NCBI RefSeq assembly: GCF_001806875.1
Contig: NZ_KV786261.1
Span: forward strand, 1-64,000
Length of the DNA stretch: 64,000 nucleotides
Direction of reading: 5' to 3'
DNA from: Corynebacterium sp. HMSC29G08
Lineage (GTDB): Bacteria; Actinomycetota; Actinomycetes; Mycobacteriales; Mycobacteriaceae
The notes beneath the pieces were generated by a model that saw only the letters and a list, made by a program, of their open reading frames with translations, made no database searches and was not told the DNA's origin. Shown here piece after piece: positions 56,932-64,000 of this stretch (its first letter is position 1; each line of letters starts with the position of its first letter). Position numbers and translations under genes: made by a program.

Positions 56932-57786
56932 GTGTCTGCGAACTTGAAGCAACTTTCAGAACTGTCCAAGCGCGGCCCGCACCGTGTGATGGAGGGCGAC
57001 CTTGGCCACACCGGCCTGCCCGGCAAGGTCTATGCACCCGCCAAAGGCAAGGACCTGCCCGCTGTCGCATTCGGCCACGACTGGCGCCGTGACATCGGTG
57101 CATACACCGAGACGCTTCGCCACCTTGCCAGCTGGGGCATCGTGGTGGCGGCACCTGATACTGAAACCGGTTTGAGCCCTGATCACGCTGGCTTTGCCGC
57201 AGATTTGGAAACCACACTGCAGATCCTCGGCGGTGTGCGCATGGGAGACGGCAAGATCACCGTCTCCCCAGGCAAGTTGGGGCTTGCTGGCCACGGCATG
57301 GGTGGCGGTGCAGCAGTGCTCGCAGCAGTTGGCAACGACAAGGTCCGCGCAGTGGCACCCCTCTACCCGGCAAACGTGGCACCGTCTGCAATCGAGGCGG
57401 CACGCCGCGTGTACGTACCCGGCATGATCGTGGGCCCAGGCGAGGACGCCAACTCCCTGTTCAACCCCGGAAACCCGGCCAAGCTTGCCTACAACTGGGC
57501 CGGCCAGGTTTCCTACCGCACGGTGAAGAAGGCCACGCAGCAGGGCTTTTCCAAAGACGGCCTGGGAATCCGCCTGCTGGGTCTTGGCTCAAATGACAAG
57601 AAGAATCAGGAAACCACCCGCGCCCTGCTCACCGGCTTCTTGCTACACAAGCTTGCCGACGAGAAGAAATACGCCGCGTTTTCGGACGCGGAGGCCACCG
57701 GTAAGAACGTGGACTCTCTCATCGGTGCAGACCTCGCTGAGGCGGCAGGCATCGCCCGCGACGACAGCAAGTTCTCCCTGTTCTAG
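56932..57786 (+). CDS. alpha/beta-hydrolase-fold protein lacking the nucleophile Ser
   Basis: A 284-residue protein of the dienelactone-hydrolase/PET-hydrolase-like fold (LPAVAFGHDWRRDIGAY, then RHLASWGIVVAAPD). At the nucleophile elbow, where GHSMGG is expected, it reads LAGHGMGGGAAVLAA, so Ser is replaced by Gly. The usual catalytic His block near the C-terminus is also not evident (LGSNDKKNQ). It may be a pseudoenzyme with a binding role. The start is the GTG at 56932. Confidence 0.8.
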   Translation: MSANLKQLSELSKRGPHRVMEGDLGHTGLPGKVYAPAKGKDLPAVAFGHDWRRDIGAYTETLRHLASWGIVVAAPDTETGLSPDHAGFAADLETTLQILGGVRMGDGKITVSPGKLGLAGHGMGGGAAVLAAVGNDKVRAVAPLYPANVAPSAIEAARRVYVPGMIVGPGEDANSLFNPGNPAKLAYNWAGQVSYRTVKKATQQGFSKDGLGIRLLGLGSNDKKNQETTRALLTGFLLHKLADEKKYAAFSDAEATGKNVDSLIGADLAEAAGIARDDSKFSLF

Positions 57787-57902
57787 CTGGCTTGTGTTCT
57801 AGCTGGCTTGTGTTCTAGCTGGCTTGAGCCGGCCTAGCGCTCGCTTCTGCTGAACCTCTGCTGGAGCCGGCCTAGCGCTGGCTTCTGCTGAACCTCTGCT
57901 GG
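57783..57902. repeat. two tandem repeat arrays after the hydrolase-like gene
   Basis: A 16-base unit (GTTCTAGCTGGCTTGT) occurs about three times at 57780-57826, starting inside the stop codon region of the upstream gene. A 38-base unit (beginning GAGCCGGCCTAGCGCT) follows twice at 57827-57902. No coding frame is apparent. Confidence 0.8.
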
Positions 57903-57952
57903 CCTTCTGCTTGTCTTTGCTGGTCTCTGTTTGACCCGGCTGGCCCCTGCTG

Positions 57953-58136
57953 ACCTTCTACTTGACATAACGTTTATGTGCTAGGAGGGCGGACGGACTC
58001 CTAGCATACAACGCAAAAATGGCCGAAAGTCTGCACATTTCACCTGGGGAAATAGAGGGCGGTTTTCATTGTCTGCTAGGAGTATCCCGCCGTCCACTAG
58101 CAGACATTGTAAAAGCCCAGCGCAAGCCCAGCGCAG
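57953..58136 (+). repeat. interspersed TGCTAG element, copy B
   Basis: Second copy of the element at 38123-38305, in opposite orientation. Apart from changes in the loop of the first inverted pair, a few bases and length variation in the terminal CCAGCGCAAG units, both are the same. Copy B ends where the truncated MFS gene begins, suggesting it took part in the truncation. Confidence 0.85.
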
Positions 58137-58141
58137 CGCAA

Positions 58142-58395
58142 GACCAGCCAGGGGACGCGAGGATAAAGATGAGAATGCCGATTTGCAGGGTGCGTCGGCA
58201 TCACTACAAAACCCCAATCCGGCTACGGAGCAGGAGCAGGGCCTCGAAAGCGGGAACATACGCGTTGACGATCCATGGCAGGTGGACCGCCGCGGCAGTG
58301 AGTTCACGCTGGATACTGGGCAAAGCGTGATCCACGATCGAGTCATCGAGCACCAGCATCAGCTGGGCCGTCGCGATGACCAACAGCGGAATCAT
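58142..58395 (-). pseudogene. N-terminal fragment of a DHA2-family MFS transporter
   Basis: From the ATG at 58395 the frame reads MIPLLVIATAQLMLVLDDS and HALPSIQRELTAAAVHLPWI, the first helices of a 14-TM drug/proton antiporter. It then hits a stop near 58204. A second frame continues RRTLQIGILIFILAS to about 58142, where interspersed element B begins. Only ~85 of ~480 residues remain, and a frameshift is present. Confidence 0.75.
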
Positions 58396-58726
58396 TCCAC
58401 TACCTGGTTTTTGTTATTGCAGGCACAAGCTCTCCTGCTCCATAGTCGAAAAAACCTTGTTCAAGCCATGGCCGTCCCCCAAGAAGGCGACACTGACGGG
58501 TAATCAAGGACATTGATACCCCTACCCCGTATAGATAAGCGAGAAGCGACTGTCAGGGAGGGCTTTTGGCCCGGCCGCTCGGACCTTTCTGCCCGCCCCC
58601 ACTCCAGAGAACACGTGGACGGTTGCCGAAAGCCGCCCTGGACGGCCGCTGCCAGCATTAACCGCTGCTGCAGGCCTCTTTCACCCCGCCCTCCCCAACC
58701 TCTCGAGGAAGTACACCTAGCCGACT
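58396..58726. other. intergenic scar, no gene recognised
   Basis: No convincing coding frame. A GATACCCCTACCCC stretch and a TATAGAT hexamer near 58517-58535 could belong to the lost MFS promoter. The remainder shows GC-rich sequence without family matches. Confidence 0.45.
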
Positions 58727-59002
58727 TTAGCTATCTGGCTTTTCGGACTCAGTGTCGGGGCCTTCCCGCCGCAGCACCGAACGCACCCGGCCCTGTCTCT
58801 GTTTCTCATACAGTTTGCGCGGCAAGGTGTAATCCCCCCGCGGGATATACACAGGACGCTGCGGATACAGCTTGCGTGCAATTGCATGCTGCTGCGCAGT
58901 GACCTCCATTGTGCGCTGCGCGGCCTTGATCGCCGCCTCAAAGTCCTGCAACCGTTTCGCAGTACGACGCTGATATCTTTCAGCAAACTCGGCGAAATCC
59001 AT
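58727..59002 (-). CDS. small helical protein of the glmM-distal cluster
   Basis: A 91-residue, highly charged, mostly helical protein (AEFAERYQRRTAKRLQDFEA) with a basic, proline-poor C-terminus. Its ATG overlaps the stop of the Pro-rich protein (TAATG), so it is the third gene of that operon. No family recognised. Confidence 0.65.
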   Translation of the reverse strand: MDFAEFAERYQRRTAKRLQDFEAAIKAAQRTMEVTAQQHAIARKLYPQRPVYIPRGDYTLPRKLYEKQRQGRVRSVLRREGPDTESEKPDS

Positions 59003-60510
59003 TACCACTCACCCACCTTTTTGCTACCCCAATTTTCGTCCGTGTTTGGCACGTGCGGCTGATTCGGCGCCGGTTTAGGGGCCGAAGTTTCTTGTGGACC
59101 CCCCGCGTCCGAGCCGTGTGAAGCAGCCTGTGTGTTCATCATTCCAAGTTTTTCCTGAGGAGGTGCCGGTTCCGGCACATCTGCTAGATGTGGAGGAGGC
59201 GTAATTACCCCATCACCCACCGGCGGCTGCGGAGTTGGTGCAGGTGGTGGCGCAGGTGGTAGCCCCGGAGCCGGCTCCGGGGCGGGGGTAGGCGGCGGGG
59301 TTGGTTCAGGGGTTGGTTCCGGTGCTGGTGGCGTACAGCACTGCTCGCCACAGACGCAGTGCGCCGACTCGGTCAGTGTTTCAGCGAAAAACTCGATGCA
59401 TCCCAGCACCGCAGCGACACCCATCTGACCAAGCGGGCCGCAGGCAACGTTGGCCGGTGCACACTCGGGTGCAGGCTGCGGGTGAAACTGAGAAGTGACG
59501 TCGCACCCCACCGTGTTTGTCAAAGAGCTAACAACGGTTTCCAGCCCCTGCCCCAGATTCACGTCGGTATTGATCCCGCCATTGAGTGTGAAATCAAACT
59601 CCAGGTTCACTGGCATGTTCACGGGCATATTCACGGAAGCGGGCACAACCTGGGTCAGCCTTTCCAAGGTAGGGATCACCTGCTTGGCTACGTCAGCGAC
59701 ACCGCCCTCCGGAGCCGGTGGTGGTGGTGCAGGCACCGGAGCTGGTGGTGGTGCAGGCACCGGAGCCGGTTGTGGCGCTGGCGCAGGTCCAGGCGCTGGT
59801 GCCGAAGGCGGGCAGGGGTCTGCTTGGGGTTCCGGCTTGAGCGCAGGCACAGAAGGCGGGCACGCACAATTGCCATACTGCACCGGCGCCTGGGGCTGTG
59901 TTTCTGCGGCAGTGCAGATATTGTTCGCAATTTCATCCAGGGCGATTTCTACCGTGGTGTTGCAGTCTTGCAGGGTTTCAACCGAGCCGCGCATGGCATT
60001 GATCACCAAATCCGCGGCAACCGGAACGAGACTGCTAAAACCTGCATTCAGTAGGGTCTTCAGCATCCCCGCAGGTGGCTGGAGAAGCAGCTCCACACCA
60101 ACCTTCGTGCTCTCCTGCACTGTTTCGATGCAGTAGCAGCACTGCGCAATGCGGGTAGCGACCTCGTCGCGACGAGCAAAGTGTTCCTTCTCCATCTTCA
60201 CGTCTTTACACTCGCGCTCCGCGATGCCTTCGTTTTCAAACCAACGCCGTGCAAACCCAGGCTCCGGCAAAAGACCCGCCTGGGGTGCAAGCGCCAACCC
60301 GATTCCCCGCAACGCATCCGCCGCAGCAAGAAACGTGCGCAAATCTTGCCCCTCGAACTTGTTCAGCAGCAGCATCAGATCCGTTGCCAGTGACGCCGCG
60401 TGCGCACGCTGATCAGCACGCACCTGTGGCGAGCTATCTAACAAACTCACCACGTTTTTGATCTCTCGGCCAAGCGTGCTTAGCACGCTGCCATTAGTTG
60501 CCGTGCTCAC
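59002..60510 (-). CDS. Ala/Pro-rich protein (Rv3439c-like)
   Basis: About 502 residues. The N-terminal ~220 form a helical domain with a cysteine cluster (IAQCCYCIETVQES). A Pro/Ala/Pro-Ala-Pro region (about 235-275), a central domain with VNMPVNMPVNLEF and further cysteines (CVCGEQCC), and a second Pro-rich tail follow. The GTG at 60510 has a GGGTGAG site. Mycobacteria have an Ala/Pro-rich gene (Rv3439c) at the same place after glmM, close to ESX-4. A role with that secretion system is an inference. Confidence 0.7.
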   Translation of the reverse strand: MSTATNGSVLSTLGREIKNVVSLLDSSPQVRADQRAHAASLATDLMLLLNKFEGQDLRTFLAAADALRGIGLALAPQAGLLPEPGFARRWFENEGIAERECKDVKMEKEHFARRDEVATRIAQCCYCIETVQESTKVGVELLLQPPAGMLKTLLNAGFSSLVPVAADLVINAMRGSVETLQDCNTTVEIALDEIANNICTAAETQPQAPVQYGNCACPPSVPALKPEPQADPCPPSAPAPGPAPAPQPAPVPAPPPAPVPAPPPPAPEGGVADVAKQVIPTLERLTQVVPASVNMPVNMPVNLEFDFTLNGGINTDVNLGQGLETVVSSLTNTVGCDVTSQFHPQPAPECAPANVACGPLGQMGVAAVLGCIEFFAETLTESAHCVCGEQCCTPPAPEPTPEPTPPPTPAPEPAPGLPPAPPPAPTPQPPVGDGVITPPPHLADVPEPAPPQEKLGMMNTQAASHGSDAGGPQETSAPKPAPNQPHVPNTDENWGSKKVGEW

Positions 60511-60517
60511 AGCCCAC

Positions 60518-60820
60518 TCACCCGCCAAACGCCGCGGAACCAGAACCATCTTGGTTTTCCACGTCAGCCACCAGTGCCAAGATGCTGTTCCACGTACCCC
60601 TGCGGTTGTCTAGGTAGGACAGCGTTGTGCTGTGGAGGGTCTCCAGTGCGCTCACAATCCGTGCGCCCTGGGCAGCAAAACCCTCGCCGAAGTCAACGGC
60701 GCGCACATGTACCTTCTCCCGGTTTAGTTGCGCTGCGGTTTCTTCATACGTTGCCATCGCCGCGCCGAAGCGCGAACGGAGCTCTTCAGTATCTAGTTCT
60801 GGGCCCCAGTGTGCCTCCAT
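60518..60820 (-). CDS. small WXG100-like protein (Rv3440c-like)
   Basis: A 100-residue helical protein (MEAHWGPELDTEELRSRF) whose size and predicted helix-turn-helix hairpin resemble WXG100 proteins, with a WG rather than the WxG turn. The ATG at 60820 follows a GGGGG site; the frame extends upstream to 60979. It sits between glmM and the Ala/Pro-rich gene, matching the mycobacterial order. Confidence 0.65.
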   Translation of the reverse strand: MEAHWGPELDTEELRSRFGAAMATYEETAAQLNREKVHVRAVDFGEGFAAQGARIVSALETLHSTTLSYLDNRRGTWNSILALVADVENQDGSGSAAFGG

Positions 60821-60990
60821 GCGCAAACCCCCAATCCTGGTATTGAAAAATCCTTCCTCATATTCAGACTGCGAAAAAGGCCCGCTGGTTCCCTGCCTGG
60901 CAGAAATATTTTTCTCCACAAGCAATACAGGGATCCGAGCGGACCTACACCTGACTAAAAATGAGGCCTTCGCCCCCAAGATGAGCTGCG

Positions 60991-62343
60991 CTACACAGCT
61001 GCGACTACCGCTGCCAGCGCACCTGCGACCTTGCGCGCGTGCTCCTCGTCGGCTGCTTCCACCATGACGCGGAAGAGCTCTTCGGTGCCGGACGGGCGAA
61101 GCAGCACGCGGCCGGAGGAACCCAGCTCCGCCTCAGCCTCGCGGATAGCTTCCTGGACCTCGACTGCGTCCATGATTTTGCCCTTGTTGGACACCGGTAC
61201 GTTGATCAGCACCTGCGGCAGGACCTTCATCACGCTTGCCAGCTGCGCCAAGGTCTTGCCGCTTTCCGCCATGCGGGCCATGAGGCTCAGGCCGGTCAGT
61301 GTGCCGTCGCCAGTCGTGGCATGTGCCGGGATCACCAGGTGGCCGGACTGCTCGCCACCGAGGGAGTAGTCGCCGCGGCCAAGCTCTTCGAGCACGTAGC
61401 GATCCCCCACCGCGGTTTCTTTTAGCTCAATGCCCTGCTCCGCCATAGCCAGCTTCAGGCCAAGGTTGCTCATGACCGTGGCTACCAGCGTGTTGTCGTG
61501 CAGCGCGTTGCGTTCCTTCATACCGGTGGCCAGGATCGCCATGATCTGGTCACCGTCCACAATGTTGCCCTCGGCGTCCACAGCAAGGCAGCGGTCCGCG
61601 TCACCATCGTGGGCAAGGCCGATGTCGGCGCCGTGCTCCACCACGGCCTCCTGGATCTGCTCCATGTGGGTGGAGCCGGAGCCGTCATTAATGTTGAAAG
61701 CGTTCGGCTTGTTAAAGATGGCAACCACCTCAGCACCCGCAGCAGCATAGGCCTTCGGTGCCACCTGGGAGGCTGCACCGTTAGCGCAATCCACCACAAC
61801 CTTGATGCCGGACAGGTCAGCAGAGACCGCCTCTTTCAGGTGCGCCAAGTAGCGCTCCTGCGCATCCGGTGCCTCCTCAATAACGCGGCCGATGCCGGTG
61901 CCGGTCGGTCCCGTCTCATCCAGCTGCGCCATCGCAGCCTCAATCTCGTCTTCCACATTATCCGGCAGCTTCTTGCCGCCGGCAGAGAAAAACTTGATGC
62001 CGTTGTCCGGCATCGGGTTGTGCGAGGCGGAGATCATAACACCGATGTCGGCGCCGTAGTCGTCGGTAAGAAATGCCAGGCCCGGGGTAGGGATAACGCC
62101 AACGCGCAGCACATCCACACCCTTCGACGCCATGCCAGCCGCCATCGCCGCAGCCAGCATCTCACCGGATACGCGCGGGTCGCGGCCAATTAGCGCAGTC
62201 GGCCGGCGGCTCTCGGAGCGACGGTTCTGGGTCAGTACGGTCGCGGCCGCTGCCCCCAGTTTCAGTGCCATCGGGGCCGTCAGCGCTTCATTAGCCAGGC
62301 CGCGGACACCATCAGTTCCAAAAAGTCGAGTCATGCGTTTCAT
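60991..62343 (-). CDS. glmM: phosphoglucosamine mutase
   Basis: GlmM converts glucosamine-6-phosphate to the 1-phosphate for peptidoglycan. 450 residues with [10 protein letters not shown], the phosphoserine loop [16 protein letters not shown], the metal loop DGDADRC and the C-terminal phosphate-binding [12 protein letters not shown]. The ATG at 62343 has an AGGGGG site 8 bases upstream; an ATG at 62334 is a close alternative. Confidence 0.96.
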   Translation of the reverse strand: MKRMTRLFGTDGVRGLANEALTAPMALKLGAAAATVLTQNRRSESRRPTALIGRDPRVSGEMLAAAMAAGMASKGVDVLRVGVIPTPGLAFLTDDYGADIGVMISASHNPMPDNGIKFFSAGGKKLPDNVEDEIEAAMAQLDETGPTGTGIGRVIEEAPDAQERYLAHLKEAVSADLSGIKVVVDCANGAASQVAPKAYAAAGAEVVAIFNKPNAFNINDGSGSTHMEQIQEAVVEHGADIGLAHDGDADRCLAVDAEGNIVDGDQIMAILATGMKERNALHDNTLVATVMSNLGLKLAMAEQGIELKETAVGDRYVLEELGRGDYSLGGEQSGHLVIPAHATTGDGTLTGLSLMARMAESGKTLAQLASVMKVLPQVLINVPVSNKGKIMDAVEVQEAIREAEAELGSSGRVLLRPSGTEELFRVMVEAADEEHARKVAGALAAVVAAV

Positions 62344-62441
62344 TATGCACGCCCCCTTCTGTCTCAGCCCCATCATTCAGCTGTTTCGCTTCACAGCAGC
62401 CGGCATCCACGTTGCTTCTTTCCGTAGCTTGGCGGATCTAG

Positions 62442-62558
62442 GCACAGGGCAACACGGCCGCGAATGCCTTCGACACCGTCTACCCTGGCGCCGGCGCGAC
62501 GATCGGCCAAGGCATAGTGGCGGGTTGGATCATTGCCAACCATGCCAAGAGCGCCTAA
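62442..62558 (+). pseudogene. C-terminal scrap of an FAD-dependent oxidoreductase
   Basis: Thirty-eight codons end in DTVYPGAGATIGQGIVAGW and a short tail with stop. This is the typical C-terminus of fumarate-reductase/ketosteroid-dehydrogenase flavoproteins (YPGAGAT..G). An in-frame stop lies directly upstream and no more of the gene is found. It lies in the glmM-rpsI gap. Confidence 0.6.
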
Positions 62559-62589
62559 TGCAGGGAGGAGCTGACTCGCGCAGGTAAGC

Positions 62590-62629
62590 AAAAGCGCCAC
62601 CACCCAGGAAAATGGGTAGCGGCGCTTTT
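62590..62629. terminator. terminator downstream of rpsI
   Basis: AAAAGCGCC pairs with GGCGCTTTT, with a further CACCC/GGGTA helix inside. It lies 27 bases after the rpsI stop and ends rplM-rpsI transcription; its A/T-flanked stem could also serve the opposite strand. Confidence 0.82.
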
Positions 62630-62655
62630 GTACGTACTGCAGTAAGTGCCAGCGA

Positions 62656-63207
62656 TTAACGCTTGGAGTACTGTGGTGCGCGACGTGCCTTGTGCAGACC
62701 AGCCTTCTTGCGCTCCACTGCACGAGCGTCACGGGTGAGCAGGCCAGCCTTCTTCAGGGTGGTGCGCTCAGCCGGGTTGTAGATGTTCAGTGCGCGGGCG
62801 ATAGCCAGGCGCAGTGCACCGGACTGGCCGGTCGGGCCGCCACCGGAGATGTTGGCCTTGATGTCGAACTGTCCCTCGCGTTCAAGCAGCGTCAGCGGGG
62901 TCAAGATGTCCTGCTGGTGCAGCTTGTTCGGGAAGTAGTCCTCGAACTCGCGGCCGTTAACGGTGATCTTGCCTTCGCCCTCAACCACGGTGACGCGAGC
63001 GATTGCGCGCTTACGGCGGCCAACGGTCTGGATCGGGCCCTCGTGCAGCTGCACCGGCTCAACTGCCTCGGCTGCCTCGTCCTGCTCAGGAGCGATAGCG
63101 TCGGCGATGGTGTAGTTGAACTCCTCGGTTGCAGCGGTAGCAGCGTCGATGTCGGTGTCGAGCGCCTCAGCTGCGGTTTCCTCGGTGTAGTTGTTCTGCT
63201 CGGTCAT
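62656..63207 (-). CDS. rpsI: 30S ribosomal protein S9
   Basis: S9 of 183 residues. An acidic N-terminal extension of about 60 residues (Glu/Ala-rich, as in other corynebacteria) precedes the conserved core from [11 protein letters not shown] to the basic tail RRAPQYSKR that contacts P-site tRNA. The ATG overlaps the rplM stop. Confidence 0.97.
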   Translation of the reverse strand: MTEQNNYTEETAAEALDTDIDAATAATEEFNYTIADAIAPEQDEAAEAVEPVQLHEGPIQTVGRRKRAIARVTVVEGEGKITVNGREFEDYFPNKLHQQDILTPLTLLEREGQFDIKANISGGGPTGQSGALRLAIARALNIYNPAERTTLKKAGLLTRDARAVERKKAGLHKARRAPQYSKR

Positions 63208-63650
63208 TACTGTGCCACCTGCTTAAACTCGTAGGTTTCCGGCTTCTGAGCAGCGTACGGGTGCTCTTCGCCGACGAAGACGTGAAGCTTCTTGATGGAC
63301 TGGCGGGAAAGCTTGTTGTGCGGCATCATGCCCTTTACAGCTTCCTCGATCACGCGGTCCGGACGCTCGTCCAGTGCGCGGCCGAGGGTCATGGACTTCA
63401 GACCACCCGGGTAGCCGGAGTGGCGGTAGCGCATCTCACGATCGCGCTTGTTGGACGAGATGTGGATCTTGTCAGCGTTGATCACAATGACGTGGTCACC
63501 GGTGTCAACGTTCGGTGCGTACTGCGGCTTGTGCTTACCGCGCAGGATGTCTGCAACGGTGGAAGCGAGCTTGCCCAGCACCACGTCGGTCGCGTCGATG
63601 ACGTACCACTTACGGGTAATGTCACCGCTCTTCGGGTGGTAAGTAGACAT
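63207..63650 (-). CDS. rplM: 50S ribosomal protein L13
   Basis: L13 of 147 residues, with [16 protein letters not shown] and [14 protein letters not shown]. First gene of the rplM-rpsI operon. In mycolata the ESX-4 genes lie just upstream. Confidence 0.97.
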   Translation of the reverse strand: MSTYHPKSGDITRKWYVIDATDVVLGKLASTVADILRGKHKPQYAPNVDTGDHVIVINADKIHISSNKRDREMRYRHSGYPGGLKSMTLGRALDERPDRVIEEAVKGMMPHNKLSRQSIKKLHVFVGEEHPYAAQKPETYEFKQVAQ

Positions 63651-63972
63651 GCATGACTCCTTAAAGTCTGTCTAGATGGCTGCCGGCCAAATCAGTTCAA
63701 ACATGTGCATCTTGCTTATCGACGGCGGCCGGTGGAGACCCGACGACAACCACGCACGACACACAGATGGATAACCTTACGTCATACGAGGTACATCCAC
63801 CAAACCCCTAAAAGAACAGTGCCCCGCCCACCAGCCGAACCGGAGTTCATGAATGTTATGGCCAGTGTGCGAGGCGCCGCCTCCCCCATATTTTGTTGTG
63901 TCCCCCTTCCCCCCCGCTCCCCTTGCGTCCACGGCCCCCCATAACCCGTGCACCAAGGGGAAGTCTCAGCCG
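63651..63972. other. upstream region of rplM, no gene recognised
   Basis: About 320 bases with the rplM promoter and one copy of GCTTATCGACG (63714-63724). C-rich runs occur near 63885-63945. No coding frame with homology was seen. Confidence 0.5.
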
Positions 63973-64000
63973 TTAGCCCCAGCTGTTGGCTGCGGCGTTG
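63973..64000 (-). CDS. partial CDS at window edge (possible ESX-4 small protein)
   Basis: On the minus strand the last nine codons read NAAANSWG and stop. Position upstream of rplM is where esxT/esxU of ESX-4 lie in mycolata, so this could be the C-terminus of such a protein. Too little is visible to decide. Confidence 0.3.

Noticed and set aside
58019-58130. Conserved short frame (MAESLHISPGEIEGG...) present in both TGCTAG elements
   Set aside because: Both copies are near-identical in DNA, so the frame is conserved automatically; it lacks a ribosome-binding site and diverges outside the element.
58515-58535. CsoR-type copper operator near the MFS fragment
   Set aside because: GATACCCC is a good half site but the second half is not its inverted complement.

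Overview
The window is chromosomal DNA of a Corynebacterium (high-GC Actinobacteria). The gene order matches the Corynebacterium glutamicum / Mycobacterium core around guaB-groEL1-glmM: ESX-4-linked rplM-rpsI-glmM, alr-tsaEB-rimI-tsaD, groESL1, a WhiB3-type regulator, sigD-rsdA, guaB2-guaB3-guaA and an EsrISR-type stress system. Methionine genes (metXY, metQNI) carry McbR-type operators. No tRNA, rRNA, CRISPR array or IS transposase was found.

Layout. 1-5040 is an accessory island: a decayed scrap of a ppc 3' end, a two-gene lactococcin-972-type ABC export/immunity module with a truncated bacteriocin gene, and a Schlafen AlbA_2 gene flanked by about 100 bp direct repeats. 5043-15648 holds ppc, metY-metX, a DUF1266 protein, DUF3017, folD, trmL, a MOSC protein and two PH-domain membrane proteins. 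15741-16843 is a low-GC scar with a frameshifted Abi-like gene and an orphan repeat cluster. 16843-28107 carries dnaE2, metQNI, a HAD phosphatase, a sucrase/ferredoxin-like protein, an AMIN-like lipoprotein and imuB-imuA. 28114-29740 is a second AlbA_2 gene, again flanked by direct repeats. 29755-38108 is a peptide-type ABC importer operon ending in a CMD-AhpD fusion, divergent from an FAD/NAD(P)-binding protein, with a perfect McbR-type box between them. 38340-56870 is syntenic housekeeping and regulation. 57787-58726 is scar DNA with tandem repeats, an interspersed repeat and a truncated MFS gene. 58727-63650 is the ESX-4-adjacent cluster, glmM, rpsI and rplM.

How genes work together. MetX/MetY make homocysteine and MetQNI imports methionine. 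The 29.8-38.1 kb cluster probably joins this sulfur regulon. ImuA, ImuB and DnaE2 would form a mutagenic translesion complex. TsaB, TsaD and TsaE make t6A in tRNA.

Most unusual: (1) two unrelated AlbA_2 genes that each sit exactly between two copies of their own private repeat, plus a third, gene-less repeat cluster of similar layout at 16.7 kb; (2) nine exact copies of the 11-mer GCTTATCGACG; (3) an approximately 180 bp interspersed element at 38.1 and 58.0 kb in inverted orientation.
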